NCBI GenBank assembly: GCA_002402575.1
Contig: DHGD01000142.1
Span: 1-11,650 of the forward strand
Direction of reading: 5' to 3'
Source: Syntrophomonas sp. UBA4807
Lineage (GTDB): Bacteria; Bacillota; Syntrophomonadia; Syntrophomonadales; Syntrophomonadaceae
DNA length: 11,650 bases
Part shown: positions 1 through 7,299 of the stretch, piece after piece
How positions within the stretch are numbered: the stretch's first letter is position 1
Layout of the letters: the number at the start of each line of letters is the position of its first letter
Notes under the pieces: model-generated
Databases searched by the model: none
Seen by the model: only the letters and a program-made list of their open reading frames with translations
What the model was told of the DNA's origin: nothing
Position numbers and translations under genes: made by a program

Positions 1-20
1 GTAACGCTCGTGGGAGGTAA

Positions 21-1271
21 TCAGCCGCGGTTTCTCTCTTGGTCTTGCTGCCCATCGGGACGCTTAAACTCCACGCCATAATCGTAAATCTCATAATGAG
101 CTTTTTGACTGGACTTGATCTGCATAGCCATCGCAGGAGTGCCTGTTTCAGCATTGGCAGGTATGTCCATGGCCATATTCATATCCATATCCATATCCAT
201 CGATTCAGTTAAATAGGTTTCATAATCGAACATTATGTCATAACTGAAATCGGCTTTGAAGTTCTTCATAATCTTTTCCAGGCTGGCCTCGAACTCCGGC
301 CCGCTTACCTTCTTGAGCAATCCGGTCTGGTCCAATACCGAGTTAAGGTATTTACCCAGGGCTTCCTGTCCCATTTCTACATGGATTGCACCGCAGTTCT
401 TACCATTGATGACCTGATCATCCGCATAATTAATCACAGCGCCAAACTCCTTCATCTGCAGAATGGATTTAACCGGGTCCTGGCTGCCATACTGCTCCAT
501 GAGCTGAGCGATGTCGAGCTCCTCCGTATCCATCTTGACCCAGCCCTCGACACCAGGCAAGGTCATAAATATGCCATCTTCATTCATTACCACTTCGCTC
601 TTGAAGGCCTCCTGGGGAATAGCTTCATCTGTTGTTCCGGTTATGTTGTCCACTTTCATTTCGGTAATAACATAAGCCAGCAGAGGTTTTTCCTGTATAG
701 AACCTATTACCTGCCCGGACATGTCTATATTTTGAGTCTGGCCGTCAGCAGTCATCTGCATTTTCATAACGGTGTCGGCCTTCATCTTGTACCTGCCCTG
801 ACCGGTCATCGATTGGGTTATTTTGCCCAGCATTTGCTCGGCAGTCAGTCCTTGCTTTAAAACCGGAGAAGTAACTATTATCTCATAGGTGCTGGCGTCC
901 CAGTCCACTTTAGCCCCTAAGTTTTCCAGTACGAAACGCAACGGAACCATGGTCTGTTCACGGTCTGTTGATGGCGGCAAGGGCATAACCGCGTCCTGTC
1001 CGTTGATGACCGCTTGTGGACTGCCCAGTTTCATCAACAGGGTATCACCATTCATGGTTATAGTGATGTTTTCTCCATCCACCTTGGCATCAACCGGCAC
1101 TATCTGTTGAATAAAGCTCATGGGCACTAAGGTGCTGCCGTCATAAACCGCAAAATATCCGTCATAAACCTGTCCGTTCGCTTTAATCACGAACGTCGTC
1201 GATGCCGCCGCTGGAGCCACTGCCGCAGCCATTAATAGAACCGTAAGAATCAATACTAAGAATTTGCGCAT
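21..1271 (-). CDS. Exported protein with copper-amine-oxidase N-terminal-like domain and DUF6612/LolA-like region
   Basis: A 416-residue protein starting at ATG 1271 behind a strong GGAGG (1279-1283) with 7-nt spacing. Residues 1-24 form a signal peptide (Arg-Lys, hydrophobic core, cut near AAA-S), with no lipobox Cys. Residues about 27-135 match the 'copper amine oxidase N-terminal domain' pattern common in clostridial surface proteins: two strand-rich repeats, a 'VPMSFI' element near 49 and 'MVPLRFVLENLGAKVDWD' at 108-125. Despite its name this domain is not itself an enzyme. Residues about 143-400 look like the DUF6612/LolA-type fold, with long amphipathic strands, many Met residues and an alternating Met/Asp run at 358-369. 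The role is unknown; binding of a hydrophobic ligand or the cell wall is a guess. It lies 372 bp beyond nuoN on the same strand and probably has its own promoter. The DUF6612 assignment is less sure than the N-terminal domain. Confidence 0.85.
   Translation of the reverse strand: MRKFLVLILTVLLMAAAVAPAAASTTFVIKANGQVYDGYFAVYDGSTLVPMSFIQQIVPVDAKVDGENITITMNGDTLLMKLGSPQAVINGQDAVMPLPPSTDREQTMVPLRFVLENLGAKVDWDASTYEIIVTSPVLKQGLTAEQMLGKITQSMTGQGRYKMKADTVMKMQMTADGQTQNIDMSGQVIGSIQEKPLLAYVITEMKVDNITGTTDEAIPQEAFKSEVVMNEDGIFMTLPGVEGWVKMDTEELDIAQLMEQYGSQDPVKSILQMKEFGAVINYADDQVINGKNCGAIHVEMGQEALGKYLNSVLDQTGLLKKVSGPEFEASLEKIMKNFKADFSYDIMFDYETYLTESMDMDMDMNMAMDIPANAETGTPAMAMQIKSSQKAHYEIYDYGVEFKRPDGQQDQERNRG
175..200. 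repeat. Short hexanucleotide tandem repeat inside the exported protein gene
   Basis: The plus strand shows the unit atatcc three times (181-198), preceded by the one-base variant atattc (175-180). Read on the minus strand these encode the alternating Met-Asp/Met-Asn stretch at residues about 358-366. A 6-bp unit would add or remove two residues without a frameshift. Confidence 0.75.
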
Positions 1272-1378
1272 AAAAATACCTCCTTTATCTAAACCAGTTC
1301 AGCGATAATACACTCTCTACTAATTAAGACGCTAACATCCTCGGTTTCTTTCCGCTTTCAGCCATAAATTTGTCATCA

Positions 1379-1401
1379 GCCATTCCCGGATAGCGAACGG
1401 C
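1379..1401 (-). other. Candidate RNA stem-loop in the leader of the exported protein gene
   Basis: Read on the minus strand, GCCGTTC and GAATGGC can pair as a 7-bp stem, including one G-U, closing a 9-nt loop. The same DNA read on the plus strand would have an A-C mismatch at that position, which favours a minus-strand RNA. No T-run follows, so it does not look like a terminator. I could not match the surrounding leader to a riboswitch class I know. Confidence 0.35.
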
Positions 1402-1434
1402 CCTCATCCCATCGGAGTAAGAACTTCTCGGGTC

Positions 1435-1463
1435 ATATTAATATACTAATTCGGCACTGTTAA
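1435..1463 (-). promoter_or_regulatory. Candidate sigma-A-type promoter for the exported protein gene
   Basis: On the minus strand TTAACA (1463-1458, 5 of 6 to TTGACA) is followed after exactly 17 bp by TAATAT (1440-1435, 4 of 6 to TATAAT) in AT-rich DNA. Transcription would start near 1428 and leave a leader of roughly 155 nt before the ATG at 1271. This is a pattern match only. Confidence 0.4.
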
Positions 1464-1643
1464 TGGATATCCTTCAGAGCTATTTTTTCTAATTCTTTAA
1501 TTGTGTCCCAAATAGATTTGTTCCGGCTGCCAGCCAACTTATTGTTCGGAAGGCTCTTCTTCGCGCTGTCTCAGAGCGGCTCGGCAAACATACTGGGCAA
1601 GCGCTAAATAAGCCCCGCCTTAGTGGGACGATTGTTACAATAC

Positions 1644-3065
1644 CTAATGCAGCACCTTCAAGGCTATATCAGCGAACTGTGACAGGGGCTGAGGATACAC
1701 GCCGATTAACAGCGTTCCAGCCAGACACAGTAGCAATGCCGCGCGGGCTATAGCCGGCACTGGCAGGCATTGGTCGTCACTGTTGCCTATATACATGACC
1801 CTTGAAACATTTAAGTAGTAATAGACTGAAACCATGCTCATTATCAGACCTATGAAGGCCAGCCACAGGTATCCTGACTGTATCGCCCCGGAAAAAAGGT
1901 AAAACTTGCCGGCAAACCCGGCCATGGGCGGAATACCCGCCAGAGAAAGCATACAAATGGTCATTATAGCGGCCAGCATCGGGGCTCGCTTAGCCAAACC
2001 GCTGAAAGCCTCTAAATCAGATCTGCCGCTATGCGTCTCCACCAGAGCTGTTACAGCAAAAGCCCCGACATTAGAGAACACATAAAGCATAGCGTAGAAC
2101 AGCACACCTTTGAATCCATAGGCATTGGAAGCTGCCAATCCTACCAGGATATAACCGGCCTGGGCGATGCTAGAATAGGCTAACAACCTTTTGACATTAC
2201 TCTGTGCCAAGGCAATAAGATTTCCTGCTATTATGGTCACCGCAGCCAGTATGGCCAGAAGCAGCGTCCAGTTGAAATGGGTCATCGGCAGAGCTATCAC
2301 CAGAACCCTCAGCAAAGCCGCGAAAGCCGCCGCCTTGGAGCCCACCGCCAGGTAGGCCGTCACTGGAGTCGGCGCTCCCTGATATATGTCCGGAGCCCAC
2401 ATATGGAAAGGCACCAGAGCGATCTTGAAGGCAAATCCAGCTATCAACATGACGATGCCCGCAATCAATACCGGCTGAGTTGCATATTGAGCTTGCAAAG
2501 CCTGGTACATCAGAGAAAAAACCGTAGTGCCGCTGGAAGCGTAGATCAGGCTGATGCCGAATAGCATAACCGCCGATGACAGCGCCCCTAATATCAGATA
2601 TTTGAGACCCGCTTCCGCTGACCGCCCGTCATCCAAAAGGTAAGCGCTAAGTATATAGAAGCTTATGGTCATCAGTTCCAGACCCACATATAGAATTATC
2701 AAATCCCCGCAGGAAGCCATTATGATCATCCCCAGGGTGGCGAATAACATGATACTGTACCATTCGCTTTGTCGGTCGCCGAAGAGTTTAAGATAATGTC
2801 CTGACATAGCAAATATCAGCAGGGCGGCGCTTAAAAACAGCACTTTAAAGAAATTGCCGTAGCTGTCCACCCGATAAATACCCTGGAAAAACTCGGCCTC
2901 GTACCCGAACTGCCACAACACCAGCCCAAGTATACCCAGGGTGCCTGCCATAGCCAGCGGCCCGGTAAACTTTTGTCCTCTCCCGGGGAGAATCAAGCCC
3001 AGGGCCAAAACTATAATCCCCAGTGCCACCAGCAGCATTTCCGGGGCGAGCAGAGAATAGGTCAT
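1644..3065 (-). CDS. nuoN: NADH-quinone oxidoreductase subunit N
   Basis: A 473-residue polytopic membrane protein (about 14 segments), one of the three antiporter-like proton-pumping subunits of complex I. It carries the expected residues: a TM5 Glu at 130 in 'YVGLELMTISFYIL', a TM7 Lys at 214 in 'GFAFKIALVPFHMWAPD' and a TM8 Lys at 244 in 'VGSKAAAF'. The motif 'DIYQGAPTPVTAYL' (226-239) is typical of NuoN and distinguishes it from NuoL and NuoM. The reading frame stays open 57 codons upstream, to 3236, but that part overlaps nuoM and is low-complexity and unlike NuoN. The ATG at 3065 shares one base with the nuoM stop (TAATG) and follows GGAGG at 3075-3079. It is the last gene of the operon, ending in TAG at 1644-1646. 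Confidence 0.97.
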   Translation of the reverse strand: MTYSLLAPEMLLVALGIIVLALGLILPGRGQKFTGPLAMAGTLGILGLVLWQFGYEAEFFQGIYRVDSYGNFFKVLFLSAALLIFAMSGHYLKLFGDRQSEWYSIMLFATLGMIIMASCGDLIILYVGLELMTISFYILSAYLLDDGRSAEAGLKYLILGALSSAVMLFGISLIYASSGTTVFSLMYQALQAQYATQPVLIAGIVMLIAGFAFKIALVPFHMWAPDIYQGAPTPVTAYLAVGSKAAAFAALLRVLVIALPMTHFNWTLLLAILAAVTIIAGNLIALAQSNVKRLLAYSSIAQAGYILVGLAASNAYGFKGVLFYAMLYVFSNVGAFAVTALVETHSGRSDLEAFSGLAKRAPMLAAIMTICMLSLAGIPPMAGFAGKFYLFSGAIQSGYLWLAFIGLIMSMVSVYYYLNVSRVMYIGNSDDQCLPVPAIARAALLLCLAGTLLIGVYPQPLSQFADIALKVLH

Positions 3066-4582
3066 TAGAAGCTCCCTCCCAACTGTACGAGATTGGTTGA
3101 GGCCAGAAGCTGTCCCACTCCTCCGTTGATCAGGTCCATAACGGTGAAGGGCAGAACCCCGCCGATGATAATAGCCAGCCCCAAAACTACTAGCGGCACC
3201 ATCTCCACCCCGCGCAAATCCTGGAGGTGGTCCCATTCCTCTTTACGCGGTCCGAACAACACATCACCCAGGGTGCGCAGAATATACACTGCGGTGAGCA
3301 CTATTCCCGATACAGCAATTACTGTTAGTACCTTATATTCGCTAAAAGCTCCCACAAATATGGTGAACTCACCGATGAAGTTAACCAGCCCCGGTAGTCC
3401 CAGAGAGGCCAGTCCGGCCAACATCAACCCGGTGGCAAGCCGTGGCATCTGATGGGCCAGACCGCCGAAATCAGCCACATTGCGGGTATGGCTCTTGTGA
3501 TACAGGTTGCCTATCATGGCGAAGAACAAGGCCGCCATAACCCCATGGGCGAACATCATCATCACCGCACCGTTCAAACTGATTAGGTTTAAGGCGGCAA
3601 TTCCTATCAGTACATACCCCATATGGCTGACCGAGGAATACCCCACTATATATTTGAGGTCTTTTTGATTAAGGGTCACAAAGGCGGCATAGACCACATT
3701 GGCGATAGCCAGTATCGCTATTATGGGAGCTATCATCTTAGCCCCGGCCGGCAGTATAAAGATGCCGACACGGATCAAGCCATAACCGCCGATCTTCTTC
3801 AAGACCCCGGCATGAATCATGCTGACTGCGGTAGGCGCTCCGGCGTAACCATCCGGGGACCAGGCGTGAAACGGGAACATAGATAGCAGCGTACCAAAGC
3901 CCAAGGTCATCAATACGAAAACGAACACCTGGAACTCCACCGGGTACTGCAGCATGGCCAGGGTTGCGATATCCATACTGGGATAACCCAACATAGACTG
4001 AGATTTGACAAATAAGGCAATAAGACCGACCAGCAAGAAGGCACTGCCGATCAAAAGGTAAATAGTCAGCTTCATAGCGGCGTATTCCTTTGTAACCCGT
4101 TTAGATGAGCCAAAAACGATTACCAGTATATAAATCGGCACTACCACCACTTCGTAGAACAGGAAGAATATGAACAGGTCGGTAGCCAAAAAAGTACCCA
4201 TCACTCCGGCAATTAACAACAGCAACAGGCTGAAGAACTCCTGCACCCTCTCCTCAGTATGCCAGCTAGCATAAACCGCGCTAAAACCAATCAGGTTGGT
4301 CAACAGCAACAGCGGAATGCTAATGCCGTCAACGCCCAGGGCAAAACTCACTCCCAAGTCCTTGATCCAGGGCACATACTCCACAAATTGCATACCCTTG
4401 ACGCTCTGGTCGTATCCGAAGAATACCGCCAGGGACAGGATAAGACTGATGAAAGTGCTGACTGCGGCGATATATCTGATCAGCTTTTCATTACTCCGAG
4501 GGGTCAGCATTATCAAGAGCGCTCCCAGCAAAGGGGCTATAAGGGTCACGGTTAGAATATGAAATGATTGCGTAACTGCCAC
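3065..4582 (-). CDS. nuoM: NADH-quinone oxidoreductase subunit M
   Basis: About 505 residues and about 14 membrane segments; the middle antiporter-like pump of complex I. The TM5 Glu is at 144 ('FLFYEVVVVPIYIL'), a TM8 Lys pair at 262-263 ('AGVLKKIGGYGLIR'), and the TM12 Glu at 405 ('NFIGEFTIFVGAF'). The motifs 'MFPFHAW' (235-241) and 'GAPTAVSMIHAGVLKK' (248-263) assign it to NuoM. Oddity: the TM7 position that holds the canonical pump Lys, four residues before the F of 'FPFH', is Leu 232 (codon CTG at 3887-3889), while the pair at 262-263 has one more Lys than the usual 'VLLKMGGYG'. The start is uncertain: GTG at 4582 is the only usual start codon near the ribosome binding site and overlaps it; the next GTG in frame is at 4549. 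It ends in TAA overlapping the nuoN ATG. Confidence 0.96.
   Translation of the reverse strand: MAVTQSFHILTVTLIAPLLGALLIMLTPRSNEKLIRYIAAVSTFISLILSLAVFFGYDQSVKGMQFVEYVPWIKDLGVSFALGVDGISIPLLLLTNLIGFSAVYASWHTEERVQEFFSLLLLLIAGVMGTFLATDLFIFFLFYEVVVVPIYILVIVFGSSKRVTKEYAAMKLTIYLLIGSAFLLVGLIALFVKSQSMLGYPSMDIATLAMLQYPVEFQVFVFVLMTLGFGTLLSMFPFHAWSPDGYAGAPTAVSMIHAGVLKKIGGYGLIRVGIFILPAGAKMIAPIIAILAIANVVYAAFVTLNQKDLKYIVGYSSVSHMGYVLIGIAALNLISLNGAVMMMFAHGVMAALFFAMIGNLYHKSHTRNVADFGGLAHQMPRLATGLMLAGLASLGLPGLVNFIGEFTIFVGAFSEYKVLTVIAVSGIVLTAVYILRTLGDVLFGPRKEEWDHLQDLRGVEMVPLVVLGLAIIIGGVLPFTVMDLINGGVGQLLASTNLVQLGGSF
3075..3079 (-). promoter_or_regulatory. Ribosome binding site that fixes the nuoN start
   Basis: GGAGG within a GGGAGGGAGC run lies 9 nt before the ATG at 3065, inside the 3' end of nuoM. 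It supports the internal ATG rather than the longer upstream frame and suggests coupling to nuoM termination through TAATG. Confidence 0.7.
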
Positions 4583-4587
4583 CTCCT
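4582..4587 (-). promoter_or_regulatory. Ribosome binding site overlapping the nuoM GTG start
   Basis: The minus strand reads TTAGGAGGTGGCAG: the last G of AGGAGG is the first base of GTG. The nuoL stop TAG (4588-4586) is in the same frame, two codons upstream of that GTG, and shares bases with the site. Spacing to the annotated start is therefore zero, and codons at a normal distance are GTT (4576) or ACG (4573). Confidence 0.6.
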
Positions 4588-6463
4588 AAGCCAGAACCGT
4601 ATAGTATACGGCCAATACAGCGCCTACCAGTATTACCACCGCACCGGTAAACACATAGAGAGCGTAGGTCTGAACCTGTCCGTTCTCAGTATAGCTGAGC
4701 TGTTTTCCTGACCAGCCGGTAAAACCAGCCAACCCGTTAACCAATCCATTGACGATTTTCAGGTCCACCCATTCCAAAACCCGGGCGCTGCCATCGATGA
4801 ACACCGCCACCAGACGGGCATATAACTCATCAATATAGTATTTGTGATACAAGATTTCATATATAGATGAAAATCTCTGCCTGAGTTCTTGATGGGAAAT
4901 GATCCCTTTTTGATAAATCAACCAGGCCAACAATATCCCGCCCACTGCCAATAGCGATGAAACCGCCATTATAGCAATATTCATTTCATGGTGCGCTGCT
5001 CCCGGAGCATTAATGTAGTGTCCGAACACATTCCCCGTTAGCGGGGAGCCTGCAAATCCGGCCACAACCGACAAAACAGCCAGTATCAACAGCGGCCCTG
5101 TCATCACCGGCGGCGACTCATGGGCATGGCGCCCCTCCGTACCAGAGCCGAAAAAGGCTACAAAGATGAGCCTAAACATATAGAAAGCAGTCATAAATGC
5201 CACCAGCGAACCTAAAGCGTACAAGAACAGATGCCCGCTGGAAAACGCCCCCAAGAGGATTTCGTCCTTGCTCCAGAATCCGGATAAAGGCGGTATGCCT
5301 GCCAGAGCCAAGGCTCCAATCACAAAAGTCCAGGTGGTTACAGGCATTTTTTCAGACAAATGTCCCATCTTCCAGATATCTTGTTCACCATGCAAAGCAT
5401 GGATAACACTGCCTGCCCCCAAAAATAATAGGCTCTTAAAAAAAGCATGGGTCATGAGATGAAACATCCCTGCGGTCATGGCCCCAATCCCCATAGCCAT
5501 TACCATATAGCCCAACTGGCTAAGTGTAGAGTAAGCCAGGATACGTTTGATATCGATTTGCACCAGGGCGATGGAAGCGGCAAACAAAGCCGTAAACCCT
5601 CCCGCCGCAGCAATGAAGTACATGGCCTGAGGCACCGCGCTGAATATAAAGAAGGCCCGGGCCAAAAGGTACACACCGGCCGCTACCATGGTGGCGGCAT
5701 GTATCAGGGCGCTGACCGGAGTGGGCCCCTCCATGGCGTCAGGCAGCCAGACATGCAGGGGAAATTGGGCTGATTTCCCCACCGGTCCGGCAAACAGCAA
5801 CAGGGCGATGGGAAGTAACACCGCCAGGTTATGATAATCCTCCAGGCGTATTGACAGCTGCTGATAGTCCAGATTGCCGAATAATACTGCCAGAGCGAGG
5901 ATACCCAACAGGAACCCGAAGTCCCCCACCCGGTTGGTTATAAAGGCTTTCTTAGCAGCTTCTTTGGCAGAATCGCGCCCAAACCAGAAGCCGATCAAGA
6001 GATAGGAGCACAGCCCTACCAGCTCCCAGAATACGAATAACTGGCCAAAGTTGCTGGATAACACCAGGCCCAGCATGGAACCCGCAAAAATACTCTGATA
6101 GGCGAAATAACTAGACACCCCCGGATCTCCCTCCATGTATCCAAGGGAGTAGATCTGCACCAGCAGGGCTACTATGGTAACCACCAAGAGCATCACGGCA
6201 CTCAATGGATCGATCAAAACACCCATATCCACCCGCAGCCCGGGCATCTCCAACCAGCGCACCGCTGCCGTAAAAACCTGGCCGGGCGCGGCAGTGAAAA
6301 CCTGTATGGCTATAAGTATCGACCATAAGGCCGATAAGGCTATGGCCAGAATGGAAGTAGTTGCCGCCGCCCGGGGCCAGCGATGCAGGAACAAGCCGAT
6401 CAGGGCAAAAGCCGCAAAAGGCAAGGCTGCTATGATCCATGAACCCGAAAACAGGTCAAACAT
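4586..6463 (-). CDS. nuoL: NADH-quinone oxidoreductase subunit L
   Basis: A 625-residue distal antiporter-like pump of the complex I membrane arm, at the usual length for the family (about 610-650). Key residues: TM5 Glu 147 in 'FVFWELVGLCSYLLIG', TM7 Lys 230 in 'GPVGKSAQFPLHVWLPDAM', TM8 His 255 in 'LIHAATMVAAGVYLLAR', Lys 343 in 'THAFFKSLLFLGAGSV' and TM12 Lys 399 in 'GFWSKDEIL'. The C-terminus carries 'YHKYYIDELY' and then the region expected for the long lateral helix that braces NuoM and NuoN, ending in a final membrane segment. ATG at 6463 follows GGGAGG with about 6-nt spacing. It lies 12 bp after nuoK; its TAG at 4586-4588 is just ahead of nuoM. All signature residues are intact. Confidence 0.98.
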   Translation of the reverse strand: MFDLFSGSWIIAALPFAAFALIGLFLHRWPRAAATTSILAIALSALWSILIAIQVFTAAPGQVFTAAVRWLEMPGLRVDMGVLIDPLSAVMLLVVTIVALLVQIYSLGYMEGDPGVSSYFAYQSIFAGSMLGLVLSSNFGQLFVFWELVGLCSYLLIGFWFGRDSAKEAAKKAFITNRVGDFGFLLGILALAVLFGNLDYQQLSIRLEDYHNLAVLLPIALLLFAGPVGKSAQFPLHVWLPDAMEGPTPVSALIHAATMVAAGVYLLARAFFIFSAVPQAMYFIAAAGGFTALFAASIALVQIDIKRILAYSTLSQLGYMVMAMGIGAMTAGMFHLMTHAFFKSLLFLGAGSVIHALHGEQDIWKMGHLSEKMPVTTWTFVIGALALAGIPPLSGFWSKDEILLGAFSSGHLFLYALGSLVAFMTAFYMFRLIFVAFFGSGTEGRHAHESPPVMTGPLLILAVLSVVAGFAGSPLTGNVFGHYINAPGAAHHEMNIAIMAVSSLLAVGGILLAWLIYQKGIISHQELRQRFSSIYEILYHKYYIDELYARLVAVFIDGSARVLEWVDLKIVNGLVNGLAGFTGWSGKQLSYTENGQVQTYALYVFTGAVVILVGAVLAVYYTVLA

Positions 6464-6475
6464 TGTTTACCTCCC

Positions 6476-6784
6476 TTACCATTTCAAAAGGTTAAAATCA
6501 TGTAAATTTACTGATTTAGTATGCCGGAAAATGGACAGGATCAAAGCCAAACCCACTGCGACCTCGGCCGCAGCTACCACAATTACGAATATGGCGAACA
6601 ACTGCCCTAAAACTTCATCAGGCCTGATAAAACGGTTGACTGCCACAAAATTGATGTTGACCGCGTTGAGCATCAATTCAATCGACATCAAGACTGCCAC
6701 CGCGTTGCGCTTGGCCAGGACCCCATAAATGCCGATACCAAATAAGCAAGTGCCGAGTATTAAATAATGATTAAGACCTATCAT
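6476..6784 (-). CDS. nuoK: NADH-quinone oxidoreductase subunit K
   Basis: A 102-residue protein with three membrane segments, the usual size and topology for NuoK (MrpC-like). It holds the two conserved membrane-buried glutamates used in proton transfer: Glu 36 in 'VLMSIELMLNAVNINF' and Glu 74 in 'VVAAAEVAVGLAL'. The ATG overlaps the nuoJ stop codon as ATGA (4 bp), so translation is probably coupled. It ends in TAA at 6476, inside the region that supplies the nuoL ribosome binding site. Confidence 0.97.
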   Translation of the reverse strand: MIGLNHYLILGTCLFGIGIYGVLAKRNAVAVLMSIELMLNAVNINFVAVNRFIRPDEVLGQLFAIFVIVVAAAEVAVGLALILSIFRHTKSVNLHDFNLLKW

Positions 6785-7299
6785 GATTGATTTGCTCCTC
6801 TCGCCAGTATAATGGCTCCTACCACCGCCACCAGCAGGAGTACCGCGGCCGCTTCAAAGGCGATCACATAATTGCCCATGAACAACTGGGCGAGCATTCC
6901 CGCTGCGTCTTCCACCGTTTTTCCCTTTACCTGCGGAAGCTCGCTGAACCAAATAGACAGAGACAAAGCCATTGTTAATAGGGCGGCCACGTAAGCCCCG
7001 GCCAGATGTGTTCCCAGACTGGGGTTGAAGCGGTTGGTCTGGGCTGGATCGCCGTGCATAACCAGCATAATGGCGAAAATAATCAATACGGCAATAGCCC
7101 CGGCGTAGACCAGTATCTGCACCAGACCCAGAAATACCGCTCCCAGGTTAAAGAACAATGCCGCCACACCCAAAAAAGTCAGAATCAAGGCCAGGGCACT
7201 GTGCACCAAGTTGCGGCTTAAGACCATGCCTAAGGCAGAGAGCAGGGTGAACCCCGCGACAGCCACAAAAACCAGGTCATTGATAATCATAGCACTCAA
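6781..7299 (-). CDS. nuoJ: NADH-quinone oxidoreductase subunit J
   Basis: A 172-residue protein with five predicted membrane segments, in the heel of the complex I membrane arm beside NuoK, NuoA and NuoH. The conserved TM3 element 'VYAGAIAVLIIFAIML' (64-79) marks the segment that flexes in known structures. The start is taken as TTG at 7299, which overlaps the nuoI stop as TTGA and has AGGAGG at a 7-nt distance. An ATG three codons later (7290) would sit 16 nt from the same site. The product ends in a short polar tail, and the TGA overlaps the nuoK ATG. Confidence 0.96.
   Translation of the reverse strand: MSAMIINDLVFVAVAGFTLLSALGMVLSRNLVHSALALILTFLGVAALFFNLGAVFLGLVQILVYAGAIAVLIIFAIMLVMHGDPAQTNRFNPSLGTHLAGAYVAALLTMALSLSIWFSELPQVKGKTVEDAAGMLAQLFMGNYVIAFEAAAVLLLVAVVGAIILARGANQS

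Larger units (their letters stand above)
1272..1643. other. Gene-free region between nuoN and the exported protein gene
   Basis: No ORF of meaningful length or coding character is visible on either strand here; the longest minus-strand ATG reading I followed stops after about 10 codons. Just after nuoN there is a small perfect palindrome, ATTGT-T-ACAAT (1631-1641), and weak GC-rich inverted repeats (for example CGCT/AGCG around 1564-1578), none followed by a T-run. An intrinsic terminator for nuo is therefore not evident. The half nearer the exported protein gene holds a candidate promoter and a probable 5' leader. Confidence 0.7.

Noticed and set aside
1..20. Part of another gene at the left edge
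   Set aside because: Twenty bases beyond the stop codon at 21 are too few to support any call.
381..860. 159-codon plus-strand open frame opposite the exported protein gene
   Set aside because: The minus-strand protein has a signal peptide and known domain patterns; the antisense translation is His/Leu-rich with no recognisable family.
1330..1385. Possible hammerhead ribozyme core (CTGATGA followed by GAAA on the minus strand)
   Set aside because: The bases between the two boxes cannot form stem II and no stem I/III partners are visible, so only the short boxes match by chance.
1560..1643. Rho-independent terminator after nuoN
   Set aside because: Only 4-5 bp GC-rich inverted repeats are present and none is followed by a T-run on the minus strand.
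3066..3236. 57-codon upstream extension of the nuoN frame
   Set aside because: It lies wholly within nuoM, is Gly/Arg/Ser-rich and unlike a NuoN N-terminus, and the ATG at 3065 has a good ribosome binding site and TAATG coupling.
6174..6728. 184-codon plus-strand open frame across the nuoL/nuoK junction
   Set aside because: It is antisense to two clearly conserved genes, its composition follows theirs, and no recognisable domain or convincing ribosome binding site supports it.
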